Assembly: GCA_017883065.1 (NCBI GenBank) | Contig: JADGOG010000002.1 | Coordinates: 1-55,242, forward strand | Origin: Acidimicrobiales bacterium | GTDB lineage: Bacteria > Actinomycetota > Acidimicrobiia > Acidimicrobiales > RAAP-2 | Length of the DNA stretch: 55,242 nucleotides | Direction: 5' to 3' | Shown: piece after piece, positions 1-12,038 of the stretch | How the letters are laid out: every line of letters begins with the position of its first letter | How positions within the stretch are numbered: position 1 is the first letter of the stretch | Notes under the pieces: generated by a model | The model's database searches: none | What the model saw: only the letters and a program-made list of their open reading frames with translations | Told to the model about the DNA's origin: nothing | Position numbers and translations under genes: made by a program

Positions 1-2
1 CC

Positions 3-1862
3 ACACCGGACTCGGGGGAACCCGGGACACGAAGCAGCGGAGGCGGGGGTACCGGAGGCGGAGGGCAGAATCGCAGGCGGCGCGGCTCGCGCGGGGGCAG
101 GGGCCGAGGTCGTCCGGCAGGAGCGGCGGGCGCCGCACCGTCCGACGAGGCTTCCGATGACGATGCGGGAACCGGCACTGAGGCGGGTCAGGGGACAGCG
201 AGCCCCGTAGTGGCCACACCGGCGGTGCCGTCGACCCCCAGCGGTCCGTCCGCCGTTCCCGAGGCCGCCGAGGCACCACCCCGGCCACCGGTCGAGCGGC
301 CGAAGATCGGTGACACCCGACCCGCCCGACCGAACGCGGCGGTCACCGGTGCGCCGGTCGCCTCCGGGGCGGGCGGGAGTGAGACCGACGGCGGGCGGTC
401 GGGCGGGTCGGGCACACGAAGCGGCTCCCGCTCGGGCGGGGGTCGCCAGCGACAGCGCTCCTCCCCGGGGGACAAGCCGGTGAAGACCGTGACCCAGGGA
501 GGGACCCCGGAGTCCGGTTCGGCACCCAAGGCACCGCCCGGTCCTCGGGCAGAAGGACGCCGGGGAGGCCGAGAGCGCCGGGGCAAGGCGGTCGGGCGGT
601 ACATGATCTGCGTGCACGTGCGCCCGGAGATGACCCAGATCGCCCTTCTGGAAGGTCGAACGCTGGTCGAGCACTACATCTCCCGGGCGGCAGACGACGC
701 CACCCAGATCGACGGCAACATCTACCGGGGTCGTGTCCAGAACGTGCTTCCGGGGATGGAGGCGGCATTCATCGACATCGGCACGCCGAAGAACGCCGTC
801 CTCTACCACGGGGACGTGCGCTACGACACCGACGACATCGAGTCCGGAACGGCCAAGGGTCAGCCCCGCATCGAGCAGCTGCTCCGTTCGGGGCAGACCA
901 TCCTCTGTCAGGTCACCAAGAACCCGATCGGGGCGAAGGGCGCCCGGCTCACCCAGGAGGTCTCCCTCCCGGGACGCTTCGTGGTGCTGGTGCCCAACAG
1001 CACGGCCTACGGCATCTCCAAGCGGCTCGACGACAGCGAGCGCAAGCGGCTGCGTCGGATCGTCGACGCGGTACGTCCCGCCGGTCACGGGCTGATCGTG
1101 CGCACGGCGGCCGCCGGGGCCAGTGCCGAGGAGCTCGGCAACGACGTCGAACGGCTGGTGGCCCAGTGGGAGACCATCGCCGCCCAGGCCACCAAGGGTC
1201 AGGGAGCGGCGCTGCTCTACCGGGAGCCCGACATCACGGTCCGGGTCATCCGCGAGGAGCTCAACCGCGAGTACCGGGGAGTGGTGATCGACGACCTGGC
1301 CCTCTACGAGCAGGTGCGCGACTACGTCGGTGCGGTCAATCCCGAGCTGGCCGACCGGGTCGAGTACTTCGACCCGGAGGTGGAGGCGCTCCCGGTGTTC
1401 GAGCGCTACCACGTGCACGAACAGCTGCACAAGGCGCTGGACCGCAAGGTCTACCTCCCGTCGGGTGGATCGCTGGTGATCGACCGGACCGAGGCGCTCA
1501 CCGTGATCGACGTCAACACCGGCAAGAACGTGGGGACCACCAACCTGGAGGAAACGGTCTACCGGAACAACCTGGAGGCCGCCGAGGAGGTGGCCCGCCA
1601 GCTCCGCCTCCGGGACATCGGCGGGATCATCGTGATCGACTTCATCGACATGGAGATCCGCGAGAACCGTGACAAGGTGGGCAGCGCCCTGCGCTCGGCG
1701 CTGGCCCGGGACAAGACCCGCACCCAGGTCTTCGACATCTCGGAGCTGGGGCTGGTGGAGATGACCCGCAAGCGGGTGTCCGAGGGCCTGATCGAGTCGA
1801 TGTCGACCACCTGTGAGGTCTGCGGTGGCCGGGGGATCGTCTTCGACGATCCTGAGCTCTAG
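3..1862 (+). CDS. rne: Ribonuclease E/G family protein, 5' end truncated by window edge
   Basis: Frame is open to the window edge ([16 protein letters not shown] upstream of the listed ORF); RNase E/G core GRYMICVHVRPEMTQIALLEGRTLVEHY...GRVQNVLPGMEAAFIDIG...ALTVIDVNTGK...CEVCGGRG; sits just upstream of rplU. Confidence 0.93.
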   Translation, partial: TPDSGEPGTRSSGGGGTGGGGQNRRRRGSRGGRGRGRPAGAAGAAPSDEASDDDAGTGTEAGQGTASPVVATPAVPSTPSGPSAVPEAAEAPPRPPVERPKIGDTRPARPNAAVTGAPVASGAGGSETDGGRSGGSGTRSGSRSGGGRQRQRSSPGDKPVKTVTQGGTPESGSAPKAPPGPRAEGRRGGRERRGKAVGRYMICVHVRPEMTQIALLEGRTLVEHYISRAADDATQIDGNIYRGRVQNVLPGMEAAFIDIGTPKNAVLYHGDVRYDTDDIESGTAKGQPRIEQLLRSGQTILCQVTKNPIGAKGARLTQEVSLPGRFVVLVPNSTAYGISKRLDDSERKRLRRIVDAVRPAGHGLIVRTAAAGASAEELGNDVERLVAQWETIAAQATKGQGAALLYREPDITVRVIREELNREYRGVVIDDLALYEQVRDYVGAVNPELADRVEYFDPEVEALPVFERYHVHEQLHKALDRKVYLPSGGSLVIDRTEALTVIDVNTGKNVGTTNLEETVYRNNLEAAEEVARQLRLRDIGGIIVIDFIDMEIRENRDKVGSALRSALARDKTRTQVFDISELGLVEMTRKRVSEGLIESMSTTCEVCGGRGIVFDDPEL

Positions 1863-1888
1863 GCCGAGTGGTGTAGGATCTCATCCCT

Positions 1889-2203
1889 ATGTACGCCGTG
1901 ATCAAAACCGGAGGCAAGCAGGAACGGGTGGCCGAAGGCCAGACCCTCCGCGTGGAGTTGCTGGGGGAGTCCCCGGGCGCTGAGGTGACCTTCACCCCGT
2001 TGCTGGTGGTGGACGGGGGCACGGTGCTGGCCACGCCGGCCCAGCTGGCCGGCTCGTCGGTGACCGCCACGGTGGTGGGCGAGGAGCTCGGACCGAAGAT
2101 CCGGGGATTCACGTACAAGAACAAGTCCAACCAGAGCACCCGGTGGGGTCATCGCCAGCGGTACTCGACGATCGCCATCACCGCGATCAGCCCGGCCAGC
2201 TGA
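1889..2203 (+). CDS. rplU: 50S ribosomal protein L21
   Basis: [23 protein letters not shown]...[18 protein letters not shown], adjacent to rpmA. Confidence 0.97.
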   Translation: MYAVIKTGGKQERVAEGQTLRVELLGESPGAEVTFTPLLVVDGGTVLATPAQLAGSSVTATVVGEELGPKIRGFTYKNKSNQSTRWGHRQRYSTIAITAISPAS

Positions 2204-2273
2204 CGCTCCGAGCGCACCGCAGCACGCATACGACCCGCAGGGCCGAGAGCACAGAGAACAGGGAGAAGTCCGG

Positions 2274-2528
2274 ATGTCGAAGACCAAGGGTGGCGGTTCC
2301 ACCCGCAACGGACGCGATTCGAACGCCCAGCGGCTGGGCGTCAAGACCTTCGGCGGCACCGAGGTGCGGGCCGGGGCGATCCTGGTGCGCCAGCGGGGCA
2401 CCAGGTTCCATCCCGGGCTCAACGTGGGAGTGGGCGGCGACGACACCCTGTTCGCCCTGGCCGACGGTACCGTGCAGTTCACCAGCCGCAAGGGCCGCAA
2501 GCTCGTCGACGTGGTCGCCGGCGGCTGA
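2274..2528 (+). CDS. rpmA: 50S ribosomal protein L27
   Basis: [48 protein letters not shown]. Confidence 0.97.
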   Translation: MSKTKGGGSTRNGRDSNAQRLGVKTFGGTEVRAGAILVRQRGTRFHPGLNVGVGGDDTLFALADGTVQFTSRKGRKLVDVVAGG

Positions 2529-2601
2529 CCCGAGGAGGCCGGTCGGCGCCGGTCCCGGTGCCTGACCCAGCCTGTTCGACCGAGACGGTACGCTCCGGGC
2601 C

Positions 2602-3375
2602 ATGTGTGCTCTCGAGGCAACCGACTCTTCCCTTCCCACCCGGACGCTCACCTTCGACGGCTGCGTCAACTTCCGTGACCTGGGCGGCTACCGCACGACG
2701 GACGGCTTCCAGATCGGATGGCGGCGTCTCTTCCGCGCCGATGGCCTGAACAAGCTGACCCCCGAGGACGACCGCAGGCTCATCGAGCTGGGTGTGGCCA
2801 CGGTGATCGACCTGCGCACGGTGGACGAGGCCACGCAGCGGGGGCGGTTTCCGGTGGACCGGGTCCCGGTCCGCTACGTGGACCTCCCGCTGACCGACGT
2901 CCTCCCGGCCACCGAGGAGCTCCCCTCCTGGCGGGAGGCCTCCTACGTGGCCTCCCGCTACTCGGAGATGGTGTCGAAGGGAGCCCCCGCCCTCACCGGT
3001 GCCTTCGAGGCCCTGGCCGTGTCCGACTCGCTGCCGGCGGTGTTCCACTGCAGTGCCGGCAAGGACCGGACCGGGGTGCTCTCGGCGCTGATCCTGGCCT
3101 TCCTGGGGGTCCCGGACGAGATCATCGTCGAGGACTACTCACTCAGTGCGGCGGCCATGGAGCGCCTGCTCGACAGGCTCAAAGCGGAGTACCCGGACTC
3201 GGTGGCCGAAGTCGAGCGGTACGCACCGGCCATCCTCCAGGTCCTTCCCGGCACCATGGAGGAGTTCCTCGCCGCCATGCGGGCCGAGTACGGGACCTAC
3301 GAGTCCCTGGCCGGACATCTGGGGGTCGCCGGCGCGGTGGACCGCCTCCGGTCCACGGTGCTGGTCGAGGCCTGA
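2602..3375 (+). CDS. Tyrosine-protein phosphatase, DSP-PTPase / Y_phosphatase3 type
   Basis: NFRDLGGYRTTDG N-terminal signature and HCSAGKDRTGV active-site P-loop. Confidence 0.9.
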   Translation: MCALEATDSSLPTRTLTFDGCVNFRDLGGYRTTDGFQIGWRRLFRADGLNKLTPEDDRRLIELGVATVIDLRTVDEATQRGRFPVDRVPVRYVDLPLTDVLPATEELPSWREASYVASRYSEMVSKGAPALTGAFEALAVSDSLPAVFHCSAGKDRTGVLSALILAFLGVPDEIIVEDYSLSAAAMERLLDRLKAEYPDSVAEVERYAPAILQVLPGTMEEFLAAMRAEYGTYESLAGHLGVAGAVDRLRSTVLVEA

Positions 3376-3414
3376 TCAGGGGGTCTCTACGGGGAGCCGA
3401 CGGGCGATCGGTAG

Positions 3415-5882
<2,468 letters not shown>

Positions 5883-5924
5883 CCGGTGTGCGGAACGGCG
5901 AAGAGCACGAACTACGCTGAAACG

Positions 5925-7181
5925 GTGCCATCGAGCCCCACCTCCACGCTGATCGAACTCGGCCAACGGGCCAAGGCAGCCGGCCGCGTCCTCGCCCGCT
6001 CGTCGTCGGACGCCCGGAACGAGGCCCTCGAGCGGGCCGCCGAACTGCTCGACCAGCGGGTCGACCGGGTGCTCGAGGCCAACGCCACCGACGTGGTCAG
6101 GGCCGAGGCGTCGGGAGCGGACGCCACCACGCTCGACCGGCTCCGTCTCGATCCGGCCAGGGTCTCCGCCATGGCCGGCGGCCTTCGTCAGGTGGCGGCG
6201 CTCCCTGACCCGGTGGGCGAGGTGGTCGACGGGTGGGTGCGGCCCAACGGACTCCGAGTGCAGCGGGTGCGGGTCCCGCTGGGGGTGGTCGGGATCATCT
6301 ACGAGAACCGACCGAACGTGACCAGCGATGCGGCCGGACTCTGCCTGAAGTCGGGCAACGCCGTCCTGCTGCGTGGCTCATCCTCGTCCATCGCTTCCAA
6401 CCAGGCCATCGCCACGACGCTGCGGGAGGGCTGGGGCAAGGCCGGACTCCCCGTCGACGGCGTCGGCCTGGTGGAGGACACCAGCCGCGAGTCAGCGGTC
6501 GCGTTCATGCAACTCGACGGCCTGATCGACTGCCTGATCCCCAGGGGCGGCCCGTCGCTGCTGGCCTCCGTGCGGGAGCATGCAACCGTTCCCTTCGTGC
6601 TCGACGGCGCCGGCAACTGCCATGTCTACGTGGACCGTCATGCCGACCTCGCGATGGCGGAGTCGATCGTGGTCAACGCCAAGGTCCAGCGCCCCGGCGT
6701 CTGCAACAGCGCCGAGACCGTGCTGGTCCACCGTGACGTGGCCGACCCGTTCTTGCCGCGTCTGGCGGCCGCCATGCCCGAGGTGACCCTGTTGGGTGAC
6801 GCGGCCGCCCGGGCGGTGCTGCCGGACATCGGTCCGGCCGGCGACCAGGAGTTCGCCACCGAGTTTCTCGGCCTCACCCTGGCGGTGGCGGTGGTCGACG
6901 ACCTCGACGGCGCCATCGACCACATCGCCCGTTTCAGCTCGGGCCACTCCGAGGCCATCGTGACCGGCGATCTGGCCACCGCCGACCGCTTCACCGCCGA
7001 GGTGGACGCCGCCGCCGTACTGGTCAACGCATCCACCCGCTTCATCGACGGCGAGGAGCTGGGCCTCGGAGCGGAGATCGGGATCTCGACCCAGAAGCTC
7101 CATGCCCGTGGCCCGATGGGTCTCCGCCAGCTGACCTCGGTCAAGTACGTCGTCTCGGGGAACGGCCAGGTGCGGTCATGA
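5925..7181 (+). CDS. proA: Gamma-glutamyl phosphate reductase
   Basis: GVVGIIYENRPNVTSDAAGLCLKSGNAVLLRGSS...; GTG at 5925 preceded by TACGCT-N6 (the ORF track start 5886 is less likely). Confidence 0.94.
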   Translation: MPSSPTSTLIELGQRAKAAGRVLARSSSDARNEALERAAELLDQRVDRVLEANATDVVRAEASGADATTLDRLRLDPARVSAMAGGLRQVAALPDPVGEVVDGWVRPNGLRVQRVRVPLGVVGIIYENRPNVTSDAAGLCLKSGNAVLLRGSSSSIASNQAIATTLREGWGKAGLPVDGVGLVEDTSRESAVAFMQLDGLIDCLIPRGGPSLLASVREHATVPFVLDGAGNCHVYVDRHADLAMAESIVVNAKVQRPGVCNSAETVLVHRDVADPFLPRLAAAMPEVTLLGDAAARAVLPDIGPAGDQEFATEFLGLTLAVAVVDDLDGAIDHIARFSSGHSEAIVTGDLATADRFTAEVDAAAVLVNASTRFIDGEELGLGAEIGISTQKLHARGPMGLRQLTSVKYVVSGNGQVRS

Positions 7182-8086
7182 CCCAAGAGATCACCTCCGG
7201 GTTCCCCATGGCGGGCGCACCGCGTTTCGAATCCATCGACGCGGTCCGCCAGGGGTTGGCCGGCGTGGACTACCTGGCCGATGAAGGGATCTCCGGCGTG
7301 GTCTACCTCGCCGACCGCCTGGCCAAGCCGGTCCTGGTGGAGGGCCCGGCCGGTACCGGAAAGACGGAGCTGGCCAAGTCGGTGGCCCGCCTCACCGGGA
7401 GCCGGCTCATCCGCCTCCAATGCTACGAGGGCCTCGACGAGTCCAAGGCGCTCTACGAGTGGAACTACAAGAAGCAGCTCCTGCGCATCCAGGCCGATGC
7501 CGGCCAATCGTGGGAGCAGCTCGAAGAGGACATCTTCTCCGAGGAGTTCCTCCTTCCCCGACCGCTGCTCGAGGCCATCCGCTCGCCTGAACCGGTGGTG
7601 CTGCTGGTCGACGAGGTGGATCGGGTGGAGTTGGAGACCGAGGCCCTCCTGCTCGAGATCCTGTCCGAGTACCAGGTGTCCATCCCCGAGCTGGGCACGG
7701 TGCGAGCCACCCAGATCCCGCTGGTCTTCCTCACCTCCAACAACACCCGCGAGCTGTCCGAGGCGCTCAAGCGGCGCTGCCTGTACCTCCATATCGACTA
7801 CCCCCAGCTCGAGCGCGAGCGGGCGATCATCGAGACGCGGGTGCCGGGGATCAGCAAGGCGCTCGCCGACCAGGTGGCCCGGATCGTGCGCTCCATCCGC
7901 ACGCTCGACCTGAAGAAGGACCCCTCGGTCTCCGAGACGCTCGACTGGGCCCGCACCCTGGTGGTGCTCGGAGTGGAGTCGATCGACGTCGAGCAGGCCC
8001 GTGACACCCTCCACATCCTGCTCAAGTACCAGACCGACATCGAACGGGCGTCCAAGGAATTGTCCGGGGTGCAGGCCCCGGACTGA
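7178..8086 (+). CDS. MoxR-like AAA+ ATPase
   Basis: Walker A VEGPAGTGKTELAK, Walker B VVLLVDEVDR, TSNNTRELSEALKRRCLY; ATGA overlap with proA. Confidence 0.92.
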   Translation: MTQEITSGFPMAGAPRFESIDAVRQGLAGVDYLADEGISGVVYLADRLAKPVLVEGPAGTGKTELAKSVARLTGSRLIRLQCYEGLDESKALYEWNYKKQLLRIQADAGQSWEQLEEDIFSEEFLLPRPLLEAIRSPEPVVLLVDEVDRVELETEALLLEILSEYQVSIPELGTVRATQIPLVFLTSNNTRELSEALKRRCLYLHIDYPQLERERAIIETRVPGISKALADQVARIVRSIRTLDLKKDPSVSETLDWARTLVVLGVESIDVEQARDTLHILLKYQTDIERASKELSGVQAPD

Positions 8087-8104
8087 GTCCGGACCGGCTC
8101 GCTC

Positions 8105-9580
8105 ATGCTCGATCTCCTCACCGGTTTCGTGGGCGAACTGCGCTCCGCCGGTATCCCCGTCTCGCTCACCGAACACCTGGATGCGGCCGAGGCCCTCCGT
8201 CACGTGCCCATGGAGGACCGCGAGGCCCTCAAGTACACCCTCGGCGCCAGCCTGGTGAAGTCGTCGACCCACTGGCGTGCGTACGAGACCGCCTTCGAGA
8301 TCTACTTCTCGCTCCGTGGCCCTGACTATACGATCGCCGAGGATGGGGAGGACCCGGACCTCACCGACGAATCCGGCGCCGAACGGCTCCCGGGTAGCGG
8401 CGGTCGCCAGGGTGAGGGTCGCGGGGGAGGTGGCGGCGGTCAGGAGGGGATGACCCCCGAGGAGCTGGCCGACCTGCTCTACAAGGCACTCCTCGGATCC
8501 AACGACGCCATGGTGGCTACCGTGGCCCGTCAGGCGGTGTCCCGCTATGCCGGCATGGAGGCCGGTCGGCCGGTGGGCGGGACCTACTACCTGTACCGCA
8601 CGCTGCGGAACCTCGATCTGGATCGGGTGCTCGAGCGTCTGGTGGCCGACGCCCGAGCCGGAGGACCGCCGCCGGGCGGCGCGGCTGTACCTGAGGAGCT
8701 GACCGGCCTGGAGGAACGCCTGCTGCGAGACGAGTTCCAGGTGAGGATCGATCGCCTGCGCCAGGAGATCGAGAGCGAGATCCGCCGCCGCCTGGTCGCC
8801 GACCGGGGGAGTGAGGCCCTGGCCAAGTCGATCCGCAAGCCGCTCCCCGAGGACATCGACGTGATGCACGCCACCCGCGATGAACTGGTGGCCCTGCGCA
8901 AGCTGCTCCAGCCGCTGTCGCGCAAGCTCGCGGTGCGGCTGGCCCGCAAGCGGCGTCACGGCCGCAAGGGCCCGCTCGACTTCCGGGCCACCGTGCGGCA
9001 CTCCCTCTCCACCGGTGGCGTCCCGGTCGAACCGAAGTTCCGGTACCCCCGGCCCTCCAAGCCCGAGATCGTGGTGATCGCCGACATCTCGGGCTCGGTG
9101 GCCTCCTTCGCCCGGTTCACCCTCCACCTGGTGCATGCCATCAGCTCCCAGTTCTCCAAGGTCCGGAGCTTCGTCTTCATCGACGGCATCGACGAAGTGA
9201 GCCGATTCTTCGACGGCGTGGACGATCCGGCCGAGGCGGTGCACCGGATCAACACCGAGGCCGACGTGATCTGGGTCGACGGCCACTCGGACTATGGCCA
9301 TGCCCTGACCGTGTTCTGGGAGCGGTGGGGCGAGGAGATCACTCCTCGCAGCAGCGTCCTCCTGCTCGGCGACGCCCGCAACAACTACCACGCCTCGCAG
9401 GCCTGGGTGGTCAAGGAGCTGCGGGCCCGTGCCCGCCACGTCTACTGGTTGAATCCCGAGCCCCGGGCCTACTGGAACTCGGGCGACTCCATCGTCGGCG
9501 AGTACGGGGTCCACTGCGACGACGTGGTGGAGTGTCGGACCCTCCGTCAGCTGGAGAAGTTCGTGGGGGAGCTGGCGTGA
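8105..9580 (+). CDS. VWA domain (CoxE-like) protein paired with the MoxR ATPase
   Basis: MIDAS-like IADISGSVASFARFTLHLVHA; immediately follows the MoxR ATPase. Confidence 0.88.
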   Translation: MLDLLTGFVGELRSAGIPVSLTEHLDAAEALRHVPMEDREALKYTLGASLVKSSTHWRAYETAFEIYFSLRGPDYTIAEDGEDPDLTDESGAERLPGSGGRQGEGRGGGGGGQEGMTPEELADLLYKALLGSNDAMVATVARQAVSRYAGMEAGRPVGGTYYLYRTLRNLDLDRVLERLVADARAGGPPPGGAAVPEELTGLEERLLRDEFQVRIDRLRQEIESEIRRRLVADRGSEALAKSIRKPLPEDIDVMHATRDELVALRKLLQPLSRKLAVRLARKRRHGRKGPLDFRATVRHSLSTGGVPVEPKFRYPRPSKPEIVVIADISGSVASFARFTLHLVHAISSQFSKVRSFVFIDGIDEVSRFFDGVDDPAEAVHRINTEADVIWVDGHSDYGHALTVFWERWGEEITPRSSVLLLGDARNNYHASQAWVVKELRARARHVYWLNPEPRAYWNSGDSIVGEYGVHCDDVVECRTLRQLEKFVGELA

Positions 9581-10449
9581 GTGCCGGAGAGGCCGGCGGC
9601 GGATTCGACTCGCTGGCCGGGGCCGGCACCGGCGCCCCCGAAGGGCCATCTCCGACCGCGCCACCGCTGGGAATCCGCACGGTGAGCACTGGGTCGCCCA
9701 CGGCCACGCGGATGGTCCTGGTCCGCCACGGCGAGGCGGTGTGCAACGTCACCGGCGTGTGCGGCGGCCCGATCGGCTGCGAGGGGCTGACCGACCGGGG
9801 CCGGGCCCAGGTGGCGGTCTTGCGGGACCGGCTCTCCGAGACGGGGGAGCTGGACGGCGCCGACATGCTGTACGCCAGTACTCTGCCTCGGGCCATCGAG
9901 ACGGCCCGGATCCTGGCCCCGGCGTTGGCCAACGAGGGCGGCGGTGGCGTTCCCCCGGTACCGGTCCAAGAGTGCGGGTTCTGCGAGCTCCACCCAGGCG
10001 ACGCCGACGGCCTGGGCTGGGCCGAGTTCAGCGCCCGGTTCGGCAGCCCCGACTGGGACACCGACCCGGGACGGCCGATCGCCCCCGGGGGCGAGAGCTG
10101 GACCGAGTTCGTCAACCGGGTGGCAGACACCCTGGACGCGGTGGCGGCGCGACACCTAGGCCAGCTGGTGGTGGTGGCCTGTCACGCGGGGGTGGTCGAG
10201 TCGTCGCTACTGTCGAAGCTGCCGGTTGTCGGGGGGCTCGAGGGCGCCCGGATGCAGCTTCGTACCCAGCACGCCTCCCTCACCACCTGGGAGGTCGAGG
10301 GTGGCCACTGGCGACTGCTGGGGTACAACGACGGGGCTCACCACCTGGGCAGCGCAGGTGGTGGCGGCCAGTCTGGGTCGACTGGCGAGCCGGAGCGGTC
10401 GCGGACGATCCTCGGGTACCGGCAGGACGACGCCGCTCAGCAGGCGTAG
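9577..10449 (+). CDS. Histidine phosphatase / phosphoglycerate mutase-like family protein
   Basis: MVLVRHGEAVCN and VVACHAGVVESSL motifs; GTG start overlapping the preceding stop. Confidence 0.87.
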   Translation: MSAGEAGGGFDSLAGAGTGAPEGPSPTAPPLGIRTVSTGSPTATRMVLVRHGEAVCNVTGVCGGPIGCEGLTDRGRAQVAVLRDRLSETGELDGADMLYASTLPRAIETARILAPALANEGGGGVPPVPVQECGFCELHPGDADGLGWAEFSARFGSPDWDTDPGRPIAPGGESWTEFVNRVADTLDAVAARHLGQLVVVACHAGVVESSLLSKLPVVGGLEGARMQLRTQHASLTTWEVEGGHWRLLGYNDGAHHLGSAGGGGQSGSTGEPERSRTILGYRQDDAAQQA

Positions 10450-12038
10450 TCGTCGTCGAAGGCGGTGCTCATCCCCCCGAGCGGATACGGCGCGCTGGGC
10501 GAGCTGTACTGGACGATCTGGACCGGTCCGGTGGGGAGGCCCGGGTACTTGGAGCGGACGTTGCCGCACGTGGTCCTTGGGTCGAGCCCCCAGTCGGCGG
10601 CCCAGTAAGGGACGGCCGGCCGGTAATTGCCCACGATCGTGGACCAGAGGCCCGGACTGGCGTAGATGCCGACGCTGTTGAGCCCCTCGGACTTGAGCCC
10701 CTCGATCGCCCCTTGCACGAGGGCGGCGTTCGACGCCGCGCTCTGCGACCACGACGGACCCGTCTCCACGTCGAGCCACCAGGCCACCGCGGTGTTGACC
10801 CCGGCCGACCGGGCATCCTTGAACGCCTGCTGGGCGGCGTTGAACCCGTAGTTGCAGGTGGAGGGGTCGGCCGCTGTGTTGCAGGCTGGGTCGCCGCTTG
10901 AGCTGGCGTTGCCGTAGTTCATGAAGACGTACAAGTTGAGGCCCGCTCCGGCCCAGGCCGCCTGTTGGGCCAGGCAGGGATTGACCGGGAAGCCCGGCTC
11001 CTCCACCTGGACGATCCCGATGGTGTGGGGCTGGGGTGGGAGCGACCCCAATGGCTGGCACTGCCACTTGGAGATGTCGTAGCCGAAGCTCCCCGAGGGG
11101 TACGAGGAGCCGGTGAAGCTGCCGCTGCCGGTGGCCTGGGCCATGCCCACCACCGGCCTGTTGATCACCTGGGGCGCCGAACCCCAGTAGGTCGCGTTGC
11201 CGTACGAGGTGACCGCACCGTTGTTGTTGGAGAACCAGTAGCCCCCGCCGTCGGCACTGGCAGTGACGGCCACGATGGGCCGGCTCTGGGGAACGTTGCC
11301 CAGGGAGCCGTAGAACGGGGTGCCGAAGGCGAAGATGCCTCCGTCGGAAGCGGCGAACCAGTACCCCCCATTGGGATTTGCGGTCATGCCCACGATGGGC
11401 TTGTTGAGGTGGAGGTTGCCCGTCGATCCGTAGAAGTGGGCATCGCCGAAGGAGAAGATGCCCCCGTCGGCGGCCACCAGCCAGTACCCCCCGCCGTCCG
11501 GGGTGGCGGCCATGCCCACGATGGGCTGATTGAGCGGCCGGCTGCCCATCGACCCGTAGAACGGCGCATTGCCGAAGGTGAACACACCCCCATCGGACGC
11601 CACCAACCAGTACCCGCCACCGTCATGGGTGGCGGCCATGCCCACCACCGGCTTGTTGAGCCGGATGTTCCCGGTCGAGCCGTGGAACCTGGCGTCTCCG
11701 AAGGAGAACACTCCTCCGTCGGACGCCACCAACCAGTACCCGTGGCTGTCGGCGGTGCCGGCCATGCCCACGATGGGTTTGTTGAGGGCAAGGTTGCCGG
11801 TGGATCCGTAGAACCCGGCACCGCCGAAAGAGAAGATGCCCCCGTCGGAGGCCACCAGCCAGTAGGCGGAGATGCCCGTGGCGGCAACGGCCGGGCTGGA
11901 CGTCGCTCCGCTCACCACCTGAGTGCCTGTCAGCATCGCCACCACGGCGATCACCAGGGCGAGGATCATCCCCGGACCCCGGTGTCGGTGTGCGGTCGTC
12001 CGGGTCGGCGGCCGACGCTCGACGTTCGTGGTGACCAT
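10437..12038 (-). CDS. Secreted protein with six ~42-aa YWLVASDGGxFSFGxAxFYGS repeats and a C-terminal GH25/DUF1906-like domain
   Basis: N-terminal hydrophobic signal (MILALVIAVVAMLTGTQVVSGATSSPAVAA); six repeats; C-terminal SFGYDISKWQC...AWWLDVETGPSW...VGIYAS...IVQYSS...FDDDYAC as in glycosidase-like TIM barrels. ATG at 12038 chosen over the 12212 ORF start. Confidence 0.82.
   Translation of the reverse strand: MVTTNVERRPPTRTTAHRHRGPGMILALVIAVVAMLTGTQVVSGATSSPAVAATGISAYWLVASDGGIFSFGGAGFYGSTGNLALNKPIVGMAGTADSHGYWLVASDGGVFSFGDARFHGSTGNIRLNKPVVGMAATHDGGGYWLVASDGGVFTFGNAPFYGSMGSRPLNQPIVGMAATPDGGGYWLVAADGGIFSFGDAHFYGSTGNLHLNKPIVGMTANPNGGYWFAASDGGIFAFGTPFYGSLGNVPQSRPIVAVTASADGGGYWFSNNNGAVTSYGNATYWGSAPQVINRPVVGMAQATGSGSFTGSSYPSGSFGYDISKWQCQPLGSLPPQPHTIGIVQVEEPGFPVNPCLAQQAAWAGAGLNLYVFMNYGNASSSGDPACNTAADPSTCNYGFNAAQQAFKDARSAGVNTAVAWWLDVETGPSWSQSAASNAALVQGAIEGLKSEGLNSVGIYASPGLWSTIVGNYRPAVPYWAADWGLDPRTTCGNVRSKYPGLPTGPVQIVQYSSPSAPYPLGGMSTAFDDDYAC

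Noticed and set aside
6638-9664. 1008-aa minus-strand ORF
   Set aside because: Antisense shadow of proA, MoxR and VWA genes in high-GC DNA; no recognisable domain, low-complexity His/Gly/Arg-rich translation.
11160-11870. Periodic ~126-bp repeats initially considered as CRISPR or intergenic repeats
   Set aside because: They are in-frame coding repeats of the secreted protein; no short repeat/spacer structure.
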